From the NCBI RefSeq assembly GCF_014773265.1, contig NZ_JACWMY010000001.1, forward strand, positions 310,001 through 374,000: a DNA stretch of 64,000 bases, written 5' to 3'. This DNA is from Mucilaginibacter pankratovii (GTDB lineage Bacteria > Bacteroidota > Bacteroidia > Sphingobacteriales > Sphingobacteriaceae). Under the pieces are notes generated by a model. The model worked only from the letters and a program-made list of their open reading frames with translations, had not been told where the DNA came from and made no database searches. Positions within the stretch are counted from its first letter, which is position 1. Each line of letters starts with the position of its first letter. The translations under genes and the position numbers were made by a program. Shown here one piece after another: positions 1 to 8,513 of the stretch.

Positions 1-1043
1 AACTGCACCTTGGTGGCGGCACGCCTACCTTCTTCAGTGCGGGGAACCTGCAAAAATTAATATCAGGCCTATTAGATTGGGTTAACATCCATCCGCAAGC
101 TGAATTGAGTTTCGAGGCGCATCCGGGCAATACCACCGAAGCGCATCTACAAACGCTGTTCGACCTGGGTTTTCGCCGGCTTAGCCTGGGCATACAGGAT
201 TTCGACCCGGCCGTACAGCTGATCATCAACCGGCACCAAACGTTGGAGCAGGTGCGGGATGTAACTCACATGGCCCGTAAAATAGGCTACACCTCGGTTA
301 ATTACGACCTGATCTACGGCCTGCCGCTGCAAACTATGGATAGCCTGGTAAGCACCATGAATTTAGTTAGCGAGCTGGCGCCAGACAGGATAGCTTTTTA
401 CAGTTACGCCCACGTACCCTGGATAAAACCCGGTCAGCGTAAATTTACCGAGGCCGACCTGCCGGATGCGCCAACTAAGGCAAAGCTTTACGAAATTGGC
501 CGCAGCCTGTTAAAAAACTATGGTTACACCGAGGTAGGCATGGACCATTTTGCTTTGCCTAACGATGCTTTGGTTAAAGCCGGAACAGAGGGTACACTAC
601 ACCGTAATTTTATGGGGTACACCCATCAGCACACACAGTTGATGATAGGGCTTGGCGTATCTGCCATCAGCGACAGTTGGTATGCCTTCGCTCAAAACCA
701 AAAGAAACTGGAAGATTATATAAACGATATCGAACTGGGTATATTACCGGTATTTAAAGGGCACGTATTAACGACGGATGACCTGGTGATCCGCAAGCAC
801 ATTCTCAACATCATGTGTACCGGCCAAACACTGTGGAACCACCATGCCGAGCCATGTGAAGCATTATTAATGGGCATAGAACGCCTGGAACCGCTTGCCA
901 ACGATGGGCTGATAGAGCTGTGCTCCTGGGGGTTAAAGGTTACCGAAACAGGTAAACGCTTCCTGCGGAATATATGTATGGCGCTTGATACAAGGCTATA
1001 CCGCGATAAACCCTCCACCCAGCTATTCAGTATGGCCATATAA
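1..1043 (+). CDS. hemN: Oxygen-independent coproporphyrinogen III oxidase (HemN-type radical SAM), 5'-truncated by window edge
   Basis: The reading frame is open from base 3, so the start lies outside the window. The first residues visible read LHLGGGTPTFF, the glycine-rich SAM-binding motif that follows the CxxxCxxC iron-sulfur motif in HemN; that cysteine motif must be upstream. Further on are the radical-SAM barrel (SLGIQDFDPAVQ, NYDLIYGLPLQT) and the HemN C-terminal domain (RNFMGYTHQHTQLMIGLGVSAIS). HemN decarboxylates coproporphyrinogen III to protoporphyrinogen IX without oxygen, using S-adenosylmethionine. The family is usually about 450 residues, and about 346 are present. Anaerobic haem synthesis beside a cbb3 oxidase fits growth at low oxygen. 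An HemW-like paralogue is less likely because the GYTHQHTQ region is typical of true HemN. Confidence 0.88.
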   Translation, partial: LHLGGGTPTFFSAGNLQKLISGLLDWVNIHPQAELSFEAHPGNTTEAHLQTLFDLGFRRLSLGIQDFDPAVQLIINRHQTLEQVRDVTHMARKIGYTSVNYDLIYGLPLQTMDSLVSTMNLVSELAPDRIAFYSYAHVPWIKPGQRKFTEADLPDAPTKAKLYEIGRSLLKNYGYTEVGMDHFALPNDALVKAGTEGTLHRNFMGYTHQHTQLMIGLGVSAISDSWYAFAQNQKKLEDYINDIELGILPVFKGHVLTTDDLVIRKHILNIMCTGQTLWNHHAEPCEALLMGIERLEPLANDGLIELCSWGLKVTETGKRFLRNICMALDTRLYRDKPSTQLFSMAI

Positions 1044-1048
1044 CAACA

Positions 1049-1077
1049 AAAGGCTGCCCGTGTACCAGGCAGCCTTT
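1049..1077. terminator. Bidirectional intrinsic terminator between convergent hemN and adh
   Basis: A perfect 10-bp stem (AAAGGCTGCC at 1049-1058 and GGCAGCCTTT at 1068-1077) has a 9-nt loop and A/T tails on both sides. It lies in the 53-bp gap between two convergent stop codons and can serve both genes. Confidence 0.8.
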
Positions 1078-1096
1078 CTACTTTATATATATTTAT

Positions 1097-2128
1097 TTAG
1101 GGGGTTGCTATCTGTAATACTATCCTTCCGGTAATATCGCCTTTCTTCATATCCTCAAATATCTTGTTTATATCTTCCAGCTTGGCGGTATGCACTGCTG
1201 CTTTCACTTTGCCTTCCGCTGCAAAGGCTATGGCTTCCTGCATATCCTTGCGCGTGCCCACTATGGAGCCGCGAATAGTGTAGCGGTTGAGCACGGTTTC
1301 AAAGATCTTAAGATCAAAGCTACCTTTAGGTAAACCGCAAAGCGCGATAGTGCCTTTACGCCTTAACATGGCCACGCCCTGCTCAAACGCGATGGGCGAT
1401 ACCGCGGTTACCAGCACACCATGCATTCCACCGGTTTGTGCCTTGATTTCCGCCGGATCGGCCGATTTTGCATTGAAAATAATATCGGCGCCAAGCTGTT
1501 TGGCCAGCGCCAGTTTATCATCGGCAATATCAATGGCAGCAACGTGCATACCCATTGCTTTGGCGTATTGCACAGCCAGGTGCCCTAAGCCGCCAACGCC
1601 CGAGATGGCCACCCATTCGCCGGGCTTCACCTCAGTTTCCTTAAGACCTTTATAAACAGTTACGCCTGCACAAATTATGGGCGCCATCTCTGCAAAGTTT
1701 ATTCCCTTGGGAAAGTGGGCGACATACCTCGAATCGGCCACTACATAATCGGCAAAACCGCCGTTAACGCTGTAACCACCGTTGGTTTGTTCTTCGCACA
1801 GGGTTTCCCAGCCGGTTATACAAAACTCACAACACCCGCAGGCGCTTGCCAACCAGGGCGCACCAACTATGTCACCTATCGTAGCGTTTTTCACACCTGC
1901 ACCCAAAGCTACTACGTAACCCACTGCCTCGTGCCCGGGTATCAACGGCAACTGCGGTTTTACGGGCCAGTCGCCGTTGGCGGCGTGCAGGTCGGTATGG
2001 CAAACGCCACAGGTAATCACTTTTACCAATACCTGGTTATCGCCGGGTACCGGAACCGGCACCTCTTTAATAACAAGCGGCTGTCCAAATTCTTGAACAA
2101 CCGCTGCTTTCATCATTTTAGGGATCAT
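1097..2128 (-). CDS. adhP: Zinc-dependent alcohol dehydrogenase (AdhP-like)
   Basis: This is a medium-chain dehydrogenase of 343 residues, the normal family length. Visible features are the catalytic zinc site (CGVCHTDLHAANGDW, GHEAVGYV), the four structural-zinc cysteines (CGCCEFCITGWETLC) and the Rossmann motif GVGGLGHLAVQYAKAMG. The family oxidises primary alcohols or reduces aldehydes with NAD(H). The ATG at 2128 is used here; ATGs at 2116 and 2113 give a protein starting MKAAVVQEFG, like most homologues, and are equally plausible. It starts 3 bases after the stop of the small membrane protein at 2132-2479, so the two are probably cotranscribed. A Crp/Fnr-type site at 2551-2564 precedes the pair, which suggests induction at low oxygen. 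Confidence 0.9.
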   Translation of the reverse strand: MIPKMMKAAVVQEFGQPLVIKEVPVPVPGDNQVLVKVITCGVCHTDLHAANGDWPVKPQLPLIPGHEAVGYVVALGAGVKNATIGDIVGAPWLASACGCCEFCITGWETLCEEQTNGGYSVNGGFADYVVADSRYVAHFPKGINFAEMAPIICAGVTVYKGLKETEVKPGEWVAISGVGGLGHLAVQYAKAMGMHVAAIDIADDKLALAKQLGADIIFNAKSADPAEIKAQTGGMHGVLVTAVSPIAFEQGVAMLRRKGTIALCGLPKGSFDLKIFETVLNRYTIRGSIVGTRKDMQEAIAFAAEGKVKAAVHTAKLEDINKIFEDMKKGDITGRIVLQIATP

Positions 2129-2131
2129 AAT

Positions 2132-2479
2132 TTAAATTATAAATGCCATTATCATTAACAGATGCACAAATACGCTCAGGGCCAAAAATCCGAGCATTAC
2201 ACGGATGCCCGCGCCGCCCATACCTGCAATAATGTTAGAGAAGAACAAGCCTAATGTTACGGCCAAAACAGCAAGCGGTGCGTTAAAATAAAATAGTAAA
2301 ACAGCAGGGATAGGCAAGAATAAAACGCCCTGAGCTATGAGTGATACCATAAACCATAGGGTGCGGTTAGGCGCTTGCCTATCCGCCCAGGCAGTGAGAT
2401 TTGCCAATACACTATGGTTAATATTGTTTGTGAGTGTTACGTTGTTCCAATTAGCGGAGTTGTTTGTTAAAGTTGCCAT
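2132..2479 (-). CDS. Small membrane protein of unknown function
   Basis: The gene encodes 115 residues. A polar, asparagine-rich N-terminus of about 40 residues is followed by three hydrophobic segments (about 42-66, 68-90 and 92-114) with a glycine-rich turn (AGMGGAGIR). There is no signal peptide and no family I recognise. It is the first gene after a Crp/Fnr-type site and a -7-like box at 2499-2506, and it runs directly into the alcohol dehydrogenase gene. The arrangement suggests a membrane protein made under oxygen limitation. Its activity cannot be inferred from the sequence. Confidence 0.7.
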   Translation of the reverse strand: MATLTNNSANWNNVTLTNNINHSVLANLTAWADRQAPNRTLWFMVSLIAQGVLFLPIPAVLLFYFNAPLAVLAVTLGLFFSNIIAGMGGAGIRVMLGFLALSVFVHLLMIMAFII

Positions 2480-2550
2480 GGTATTAAATTTTATATGACA
2501 AAGGTGGGGTATTGAACACAGCCGTTGAATGACGGGAGATAGCTTAGAAA

Positions 2551-2564
2551 GTGACGCTGGTCAC
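2551..2564. promoter_or_regulatory. Crp/Fnr-type binding site upstream of the small membrane protein-adh unit
   Basis: GTGACGCTGGTCAC is a half-palindrome of the TGA-N6-TCA type bound by Crp/Fnr-family regulators. Its centre (2557.5) is 51.5 bp upstream of the end of a -7-like box, CACCTTTG, read on the minus strand at 2499-2506. Two further sites in this window have the same spacing (8342-8355 and 10968-10981). Confidence 0.65.
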
Positions 2565-2573
2565 ATTATAAAA

Positions 2574-3257
2574 TCAACGGCAGATGGTAGTGCCTACCTG
2601 TTTTAACAGGGGGCTGAGATACGGAATGTTTAAGCCCGATCCCCTCAGTATAAACCAAAAGCCCAGGCAAACCATCAGATAAGGCATCGCTACATTAATA
2701 CGGCGGCGAATAATGGGGCTTAAAAACCCAAAGCTGAGCATAGCAATAAACATCAGCGGGAAGGTGCCCATGCCAAACCAAAACATAAACTGCGCCGCCT
2801 CCGCAGGTGAGGTGGTATTGAGCGCGCCAAACAACGCTACATACACAAAGCCACAGGGTAAAAAACCATTCAGCATACCTAATATTAAATGGCCCGCCTT
2901 ATTTTTCACAGCGAGATTTATCAGCCGGTAAAACAAGGGGAAAGAAGAGGGTTTCCCAAGATTGCCTTTAAACTTGAATAACCGGATAGCACCAAGTACG
3001 ATAATAAATATGCCACTGATGATGCTCACCGTTTGCTGCAAACCGGCCAGCCAAAACAGCTTACCCAACAAACCCAGCAAAAGGCCCAAACAAGAGTAGG
3101 TGATAATGCGCCCCAAATTATAGAGTACCTTATCGGCAACCAGGCTCCACCAGTATTTCCGGGCTGAAGGGATGCTAAATGCCAGCGGGCCGCACATACC
3201 AACGCAATGCACGCTGCCAAACAGGCCGATAAAGAACGCTACCTGGTTATTTCCCAT
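2574..3257 (-). CDS. Sulfite exporter TauE/SafE-family (UreH-like) membrane protein of the cbb3 cluster
   Basis: This polytopic membrane protein has 227 residues and about six hydrophobic segments. The N-terminal motif GLFGSVHCVGMCGPLAF is the conserved H-x3-MCGP signature of the SafE-type proteins regularly found behind ccoGH. The second half repeats the motif in weaker form (GMLNGFLPCGFVYVALFGAL). Related proteins are thought to take part in copper or thiol handling during cbb3 oxidase maturation; the transported substrate is not established. The start overlaps the 3' end of the FixH gene by 11 bases, so it is the last gene of the cco operon. The TauE/SafE name reflects sequence family and not a demonstrated sulfite export role. 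Confidence 0.8.
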   Translation of the reverse strand: MGNNQVAFFIGLFGSVHCVGMCGPLAFSIPSARKYWWSLVADKVLYNLGRIITYSCLGLLLGLLGKLFWLAGLQQTVSIISGIFIIVLGAIRLFKFKGNLGKPSSFPLFYRLINLAVKNKAGHLILGMLNGFLPCGFVYVALFGALNTTSPAEAAQFMFWFGMGTFPLMFIAMLSFGFLSPIIRRRINVAMPYLMVCLGFWFILRGSGLNIPYLSPLLKQVGTTICR

Positions 3258-3675
3258 TGATAAAAATATCCTGCTGGTATAAATAATTTTTCTTGCTGCT
3301 GCTCCACTCTATGTTTACCCCCCACCTGCCCGGGCTTAACTTTCTTGCGGGTATGCTTATTTGGTTACCCGCGCCGGTGTTTAATGGAAAAACAAGGTCT
3401 TTACTTTTACCCAGGGGATTCACAAATTTGATCACCCCTACAGCCGGTTGTTTAAATTCAATAGCGATGCCGGCGCTTGCCTGCGTAATTATAGGTTGCG
3501 CTTTGTCGCTAACCACTTGCCGTTCACGGTCGTAGTCGCGGTTAAAGTTCAGGCCCTTTTCGTAATACTGGTGGTCGTAATCATCGGCAGGCATGTTAAA
3601 CATGTAAACACACATGCTGATGATAAAGCCCATAAACAGCGCCATCCCTAATACTAATCCTTTTCCCCAATTCAT
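3247..3675 (-). CDS. ccoH: FixH/CcoH-family cbb3 oxidase assembly protein
   Basis: The product has 142 residues, with one N-terminal membrane anchor (VLGMALFMGFIISMCVYMF) and a periplasmic beta-sandwich-like domain ending QQDIFINGK. The segment YDHQYYEKGLNFNRDYDRE is typical of Bacteroidota FixH proteins. CcoH helps assemble or stabilise the cbb3 oxidase in the inner membrane. It lies 4 bp downstream of ccoG and overlaps the SafE-type gene by 11 bp, so it is within a tight operon. Overall similarity in this family is low; the assignment rests on topology, size and position. Confidence 0.85.
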   Translation of the reverse strand: MNWGKGLVLGMALFMGFIISMCVYMFNMPADDYDHQYYEKGLNFNRDYDRERQVVSDKAQPIITQASAGIAIEFKQPAVGVIKFVNPLGKSKDLVFPLNTGAGNQISIPARKLSPGRWGVNIEWSSSKKNYLYQQDIFINGK

Positions 3676-3679
3676 AATG

Positions 3680-5053
3680 TTAGTTGTTTATCGGCCCAAT
3701 AAATGATGTACTTTCGGTCTCCAGCACCTTACCGGCGCTCATTAACTGTAATTTGATGGTGGTTTTCGGCGAATGGATAGTATTGGCCGGTACCATCACA
3801 AAAAACACCACTTTTACCGAACTCCCCTTTTCTATAGCTCCCGGTGCCTGTATATACTTTATTTTGATAGCCGGATCTGTCGCTTTTATGATGATCGTTT
3901 TATTTTCGTTCGATTTATTGATGATCTCGGCATTATATATATTACTGATGTAATTGCCCGGCTGTTCCTGGTAAAGCATGCCCCCGCTGCGCATTACGGT
4001 CATATCGATATCGCTGCGGCTAAATATAAAATAGCTGAGTATGCCTATTAATAAAACCATTATGGTACTGTAACCGCCCATCTTCCAGGTGAACGAAGCT
4101 TTTTGGTTATTCACGATCATGTTTTCGGAGTAGTAACCAATGAGGTTAAGCGGCTTGTTGATCTTCTCCATCACATGGTTACAGGCATCTATGCAAGCCG
4201 TGCAGTTAATGCATTCCAACTGTGTACCGTTTCGGATATCGATACCCGTAGGGCAAACGACAACGCAAAGGTCGCAATCCACACAATCGCCTTTTTGCGA
4301 CTGCTCCAAATCCCTTTTCAACTTCCCGCGTGGCTCTCCCCTTACATCATTATAAGCTACCACAACGGTATCTTTATCTATCAAAACGCCCTGCAAACGT
4401 CCGTATGGGCATATTACCGTGCAAACCAGCTCGCGCACCTGGCTGTATACCAGGTAGAAGGCGACTGTAAAGATCCAAATGCTGATAAAACCGACGACAT
4501 GAGCCGAAACCGGTTCGGTAATGATCTTCAGCAGGTTTTCACTGCCGGTAACATAGGCCAAAAATGTATTGGCGATAAGAAACGACAGCAGGATAAAAAT
4601 CAGGTGTTTCGATACCTTCTTCCATATCTTTTCCTTTGTCCACTCCCCTGCATCAAGCTTGCGGCGCTTATTGGCATCACCCTCTATCCATATCTCTACC
4701 TTACGGAAAACCATTTCCATAAAAATGGTTTGCGGGCAGATCCATCCGCAAAATACCCGCCCGAAGGCCATGGTAAAAAGCACGACAAAAACCACGAATA
4801 TGAGCGTTGCTATCACAAACAGGAAGATATCCTCGGGCCAAAACACCTGCCCCAGTATCACAAACTTCCGCTCGATAGCATTAAGCAACAGAAAAGGCTG
4901 CCCCCCTATTCGTAAAAATGGCCCTGCAAAAAAGAAAACAAGGTATACATAGCTTATTGCAGACCGCCACTGGTAAAGCTTGCCTTTCCGCAAGGCCGGG
5001 TACAGCCATTTCCTTTTCCCATCATCCACCGGCACTACAGCTGCATCCATCAT
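3680..5053 (-). CDS. ccoG: CcoG/FixG cytochrome c oxidase accessory protein (polyferredoxin)
   Basis: The product has 457 residues. In order there are a transmembrane N-terminus (SYVYLVFFFAGPFLRIGG), an NapH-like segment with CGWICPQT and CTVICPYGR, two ferredoxin-type 4Fe-4S motifs (CVDCDLCVVVCPTG and CINCTACIDACN), a last membrane helix (about 335-355) and a periplasmic Ig-like C-terminal domain. CcoG reduces Cu(II) for insertion of copper into cbb3 oxidase. The length is normal. Two consecutive ATGs occur at the start, and the first is used. It follows ccoP by 6 bp. Confidence 0.95.
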   Translation of the reverse strand: MMDAAVVPVDDGKRKWLYPALRKGKLYQWRSAISYVYLVFFFAGPFLRIGGQPFLLLNAIERKFVILGQVFWPEDIFLFVIATLIFVVFVVLFTMAFGRVFCGWICPQTIFMEMVFRKVEIWIEGDANKRRKLDAGEWTKEKIWKKVSKHLIFILLSFLIANTFLAYVTGSENLLKIITEPVSAHVVGFISIWIFTVAFYLVYSQVRELVCTVICPYGRLQGVLIDKDTVVVAYNDVRGEPRGKLKRDLEQSQKGDCVDCDLCVVVCPTGIDIRNGTQLECINCTACIDACNHVMEKINKPLNLIGYYSENMIVNNQKASFTWKMGGYSTIMVLLIGILSYFIFSRSDIDMTVMRSGGMLYQEQPGNYISNIYNAEIINKSNENKTIIIKATDPAIKIKYIQAPGAIEKGSSVKVVFFVMVPANTIHSPKTTIKLQLMSAGKVLETESTSFIGPINN

Positions 5054-5059
5054 TATTAA

Positions 5060-5947
5060 TTAATTTGAAGCCAATTTTTCCACTTCTTCTTTTTCGCCCT
5101 GGGCCTCTTTAGCCCCTGCCGGGTGCGTTCCCTTTAGAGAAAGAATGTAATTAGATACATCTGCAATTTGCTTTGGAGAAAGCTGCTTTTCCCAGGTTGG
5201 CATACCCTTGGCTACCACGCCATACTTAATGGTTTTAAAAACATCGCTCACCTTGCTGCCGTGCAGCCAGTACTCATCGGTAAGGTTTGGGCCGACAACA
5301 CCTTGCCCATTTTCACCATGACAAGGCGCGCAGCTTGCTTTAAAAACTGTTCTACCCTCTGCCAGCGCGGCTGGGTCGGTAACTAATTTTACCGTGCTTT
5401 CATCAACCCGGTTGGCGGCTTTACTGAGGTAGATCTTTTTAGCCACCTCGGCTTGTGCTACTTCGGTATTATATTCCGCATCCTGCAATTGCCCCAAATT
5501 AAATACATGGTAAACAAGCATATAAGCTATACCTATGGCAACCGTTCCATAAAAAAGCACCATAAACCATGCAGGGGTTGGGTTATTCAGTTCCTGTATA
5601 CCATCATACTCATGCGGAATGATCATGTCCTTTTCCTCAGATAATGGCTTTAAGGAAAGCAGTTTTTGCCATACTTCCGCTTTTGGTCGCTTTGCTTTTT
5701 TGGCGGGCTTTAATTCGGCTTCAATCTGCTCAGCGGTATATCCCTGCGATTTAAGAACCACCCGGGTAAGTACTTTAAAAGTTCGCAGCAGCATCAGCAG
5801 CGCTATTAAAAACAATAGCAGCATGGTCACTATCGCGCCGTAGCCTATGTAATTTTGCATATCTGCAGACATTAGACTATCGTCCGCGGCAAAACTTTGC
5901 CGCGCAAAAAGAATAATAATTGTGGTTATAAAAATACGCCGCTTCAT
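5060..5947 (-). CDS. ccoP: cbb3 cytochrome c oxidase subunit III, single-haem form
   Basis: The product has 295 residues: a signal-like helix (1-20), a second helix (about 35-55), a charged linker, the CcoP N-terminal signature (HEYDGIQELNNPTPAW) with the following helix, then one cytochrome c domain. The haem site CAPCH is at 206-210, with methionine ligand in KGMPTW. Proteobacterial CcoP carries two c-type haems, and only one CxxCH is present here, as in other Bacteroidota. The tail is lysine- and glutamate-rich. The protein passes electrons to CcoO/CcoN. It overlaps the stop/start of the CcoQ-like gene by one base. Confidence 0.93.
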   Translation of the reverse strand: MKRRIFITTIIILFARQSFAADDSLMSADMQNYIGYGAIVTMLLLFLIALLMLLRTFKVLTRVVLKSQGYTAEQIEAELKPAKKAKRPKAEVWQKLLSLKPLSEEKDMIIPHEYDGIQELNNPTPAWFMVLFYGTVAIGIAYMLVYHVFNLGQLQDAEYNTEVAQAEVAKKIYLSKAANRVDESTVKLVTDPAALAEGRTVFKASCAPCHGENGQGVVGPNLTDEYWLHGSKVSDVFKTIKYGVVAKGMPTWEKQLSPKQIADVSNYILSLKGTHPAGAKEAQGEKEEVEKLASN

Positions 5948-6135
5948 TATAGTAAGTTTTTAGATGGATCAACGTCGTTATCGCTCAGCGGAAGGGCACT
6001 CATATGGTCTACATGGCTTTTCCCTAACCTGAAAAGAATAATAGTGACTACAATAAAAAATACAAGGAATATACCCAATGAACTAAGCAGGTAAACCTGG
6101 TGCCCGTTTATGTTCTGTGTGAATTGTTTAAACAT
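5947..6135 (-). CDS. ccoQ: CcoQ-like small cbb3 oxidase subunit
   Basis: This is a 62-residue protein with one transmembrane helix (YLLSSLGIFLVFFIVVTIILF) and a short polar C-terminus. Size, single helix and position between ccoNO and ccoP match CcoQ/FixQ, which stabilises the cbb3 complex. Sequence conservation in such a short protein is too low for a stronger statement. It begins 8 bp after the ccoNO stop. Confidence 0.8.
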   Translation of the reverse strand: MFKQFTQNINGHQVYLLSSLGIFLVFFIVVTIILFRLGKSHVDHMSALPLSDNDVDPSKNLL

Positions 6136-6143
6136 GATTTCGA

Positions 6144-8267
6144 CTATTTGCTTTGGGGTTTATTTGCCTTAATATCAACACCTAACCTTTGCAGGTAAGC
6201 AATAATGGCAATGATCTCTTTATCGTTTTTAACTTTTATCTTATCCTTCGCCAGGTTATCCGCTATTTGCTGTGCCTGATTGTTTAAATCCTGATTGGCT
6301 TTATGTTCGTAACCTGCAGCATATGGCACGCCAAGGGTACGCATAGCGTTTATTTTGGCTACGGTAGTTGTGGTATCCAACGTTTGCGTGAGCAGCCAGT
6401 CGTAATTTGGCATGATACTGCCCGGCGACATCAGCCTTGGATCCATCATGTGGTTATAATGCCAGGCGTTGCCGTATTTCTGCCCTTCGCGCGCCAGATC
6501 GGGCCCGGTACGTTTAGATCCCCACAGGAAAGGGTGATCGTATACAAATTCACCGGCTTTGCTATACTCGCCATAACGCTCGGTTTCCGACCGGAAGGGC
6601 CTCACCGTTTGCGAGTGGCAATTGGAGCAACCCTCGCGGATATAGATGTCCCTTCCCTGCAATTCCAGCGGGGTATAAGGTTTTACACTGGCAATAGTAG
6701 GCACGTTGGAAGCGATGGTCAAAGTTGGCATCAGTTCTATCACGGTACCGATCAGGATCACAATGAGCGCCGCTATCATCAATTGAATTGGCCTGCGTTC
6801 CAGCTTGCGGTGCCAGCCGCTTTCGGTGGCTACGTTTATCGGTTCTAAAGGCATAGATTCTGCAGGTTCGTTGGCTACCAGTTTGCCCTGCATCATGGTG
6901 CGGGTAAGGTTATAAGCCATTACTATTACGCCCAGCAGGTAGAATGTACCTCCAATGGAGCGCATTACATGCATAGGGATAATACGCAGGGTGGTTTCTA
7001 AAAAGCTGGGGTATTTCAGCATCCCTTCGGGCGTGAACTCCTTAAGCATCAACCCCTGGGTAAAACCGGCCCAATACATAGGTATAGCGTAAAACAAAAT
7101 GCCTAAGGTGCCTATCCAGAAGTGGAAGGACGCCATCTTTTTTGAGTAAAGTTCTGTTTTGTAGATACGGGGTATCAGCCAGTACAAAATAGCGAAGGTT
7201 AAAAAGCCGTTCCAGCCCAAAGCGCCAACGTGTACGTGCGCCACTATCCAATCGGTAAAGTGGGCCAAACCGTTTATCTGTTTCAGCGATAGCATCGGGC
7301 CTTCAAACGTAGCCATACCGTACGCAGTAAGGCCAACAACCATAAATTTCAGGATGGCATCATCGCGCACTTTATCCCAGGCACCGCGCAGGGTAAGCAA
7401 ACCATTGATCATACCGCCCCAGCTCGGTGCTATCAGCATGATAGAGAACGCCACGCCTAATGATTGCGCCCAGCCCGGTAAAGAAGTATATAACAAGTGA
7501 TGCGGCCCCGCCCAGATATAAATAAATATCAGCGCCCAAAAGTGCAGGATACTGAGTTTGTAAGAATAAACAGGGCGATTGGCCATCTTCGGCAAAAAGT
7601 AATACATCATACCCAGGTAGGGCGTTGTGAGGAAGAACGCAACCGCATTATGCCCGTACCACCACTGCACCAAAGCATCCTGTACGCCGGCATAAACCAT
7701 ATAGCTTTTAAAAGGCGATACGGGCAACTCAAATGAATTTACAATATGCAGCACCGCTATAGTTACAAACGTGGCTATGTAAAACCAGATGGCTACGTAC
7801 AAATGCCGTTCGCGGCGTTTAAATATGGTGCCGAACATATTGATACCAAACACCACCCAAATAACGGTAATGGCAATATCAATGGGCCATTCCAGCTCGG
7901 CATATTCATGCGAGGTGGTAAAACCCAACGGCAATGTTATCACTGCCGATACGATAATGAGCTGCCAGCCCCAAAAATGCAGGCTGCTTAAAAAGGTGCT
8001 AAACATCCGTGCCTTTAAAAGCCGCTGCAATGAATAATAAACACCCATAAATATGGCGTTACCCACAAAGGCGAAGATCACCGCATTAGTATGCAATGGT
8101 CGTATCCGGCCAAAGGTGGTGTACTGGTTGCCCATATTCATGGCGGGCTTAAATAACTGGATGGCGGCGATAAGGCCGACCGTCATTCCGATAATGCCCC
8201 ATACAATGGTGGCAATACCAAAATTCCGCACGATCTTGTTATCATAGTAAAATTTTTCGGGCTGCAT
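6144..8267 (-). CDS. ccoN: cbb3 cytochrome c oxidase, fused subunits I and II (CcoN-CcoO)
   Basis: The protein has 707 residues. The N-terminal two thirds is the 12-helix haem-copper oxidase subunit I, with the copper and haem ligands in WWYGHNAVAFF, WAGPHHLLYTSLPGW and IVAHVHVGALGWNG. The C-terminal part, from about residue 500, is CcoO: one helix, then a mono-haem cytochrome c with CSNCH near residue 548 and MSPGSIMPNYDWLL carrying the methionine ligand. In proteobacteria these are two genes; the fusion is usual in Bacteroidota. The complex reduces oxygen to water with high affinity and pumps protons. A Crp/Fnr-type site at 8342-8355 and a -7-like box at 8290-8297 precede the gene. Confidence 0.97.
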   Translation of the reverse strand: MQPEKFYYDNKIVRNFGIATIVWGIIGMTVGLIAAIQLFKPAMNMGNQYTTFGRIRPLHTNAVIFAFVGNAIFMGVYYSLQRLLKARMFSTFLSSLHFWGWQLIIVSAVITLPLGFTTSHEYAELEWPIDIAITVIWVVFGINMFGTIFKRRERHLYVAIWFYIATFVTIAVLHIVNSFELPVSPFKSYMVYAGVQDALVQWWYGHNAVAFFLTTPYLGMMYYFLPKMANRPVYSYKLSILHFWALIFIYIWAGPHHLLYTSLPGWAQSLGVAFSIMLIAPSWGGMINGLLTLRGAWDKVRDDAILKFMVVGLTAYGMATFEGPMLSLKQINGLAHFTDWIVAHVHVGALGWNGFLTFAILYWLIPRIYKTELYSKKMASFHFWIGTLGILFYAIPMYWAGFTQGLMLKEFTPEGMLKYPSFLETTLRIIPMHVMRSIGGTFYLLGVIVMAYNLTRTMMQGKLVANEPAESMPLEPINVATESGWHRKLERRPIQLMIAALIVILIGTVIELMPTLTIASNVPTIASVKPYTPLELQGRDIYIREGCSNCHSQTVRPFRSETERYGEYSKAGEFVYDHPFLWGSKRTGPDLAREGQKYGNAWHYNHMMDPRLMSPGSIMPNYDWLLTQTLDTTTTVAKINAMRTLGVPYAAGYEHKANQDLNNQAQQIADNLAKDKIKVKNDKEIIAIIAYLQRLGVDIKANKPQSK

Positions 8268-8289
8268 AAATTGTTATTTTATTATGGTG

Positions 8290-8297
8290 TAAAAGTA
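8290..8297 (-). promoter_or_regulatory. -7-like promoter box of ccoNO
   Basis: Read on the minus strand this is TACTTTTA, one base from the Bacteroidota -7 consensus TAnnTTTG. It lies 22 bp before the ccoNO start. The centre of the Crp/Fnr-type site is 51.5 bp further upstream. No -33 box (TTTG) is evident at the usual distance, as expected for an activator-dependent promoter. Confidence 0.45.
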
Positions 8298-8341
8298 TTT
8301 TAAGCCGGGCTGGCTAAGAATGATGGCGGTTTTGGGAAAAG

Positions 8342-8355
8342 GTGATCGCCGTCAC
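8342..8355. promoter_or_regulatory. Crp/Fnr-type binding site upstream of ccoNO
   Basis: GTGATCGCCGTCAC matches the TGA-N6-TCA core. It overlaps the stop codon of ccoS (8352-8354) and lies about 75 bp before the ccoNO start. The structural operon can therefore be induced separately from ccoI-ccoS. Confidence 0.65.
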
Positions 8356-8513
8356 TTTTTATCATGCGGCTCCGGTTCGTCATCCAGCAGGATGCGTACC
8401 GATGGTGTGTACAGGTCATCGTTTTGCCCGCTTCGCTGTGCCCAGAAGAACGCCAGCAGGAAAAGGAGCGCTAACAAAACGCTGCATCCTATTAAAAAGT
8501 AAATAATGCTCAT
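8352..8513 (-). CDS. ccoS: CcoS cbb3 oxidase maturation protein (53 codons)
   Basis: This gene is shorter than usual gene-calling limits. The minus-strand frame from the ATG at 8513 to the TGA at 8352 gives 53 residues beginning MSIIYFLIGCSVLLALLFLL. There is one N-terminal helix followed by AFFWAQRSGQNDDLYTP and an acidic tail. The helix followed by W-A-x-R-S/N-G-Q-x-D-D-L is the CcoS signature. The start codon overlaps the stop of ccoI (ATGA), so the two are translationally coupled. CcoS is needed for cofactor insertion into the cbb3 oxidase. Confidence 0.93.
   Translation of the reverse strand: MSIIYFLIGCSVLLALLFLLAFFWAQRSGQNDDLYTPSVRILLDDEPEPHDKK

Noticed and set aside
4103..4915. 270-codon plus-strand frame
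   Set aside because: It lies entirely antisense to ccoG, whose iron-sulfur motifs are intact; the antisense product has no coherent features.
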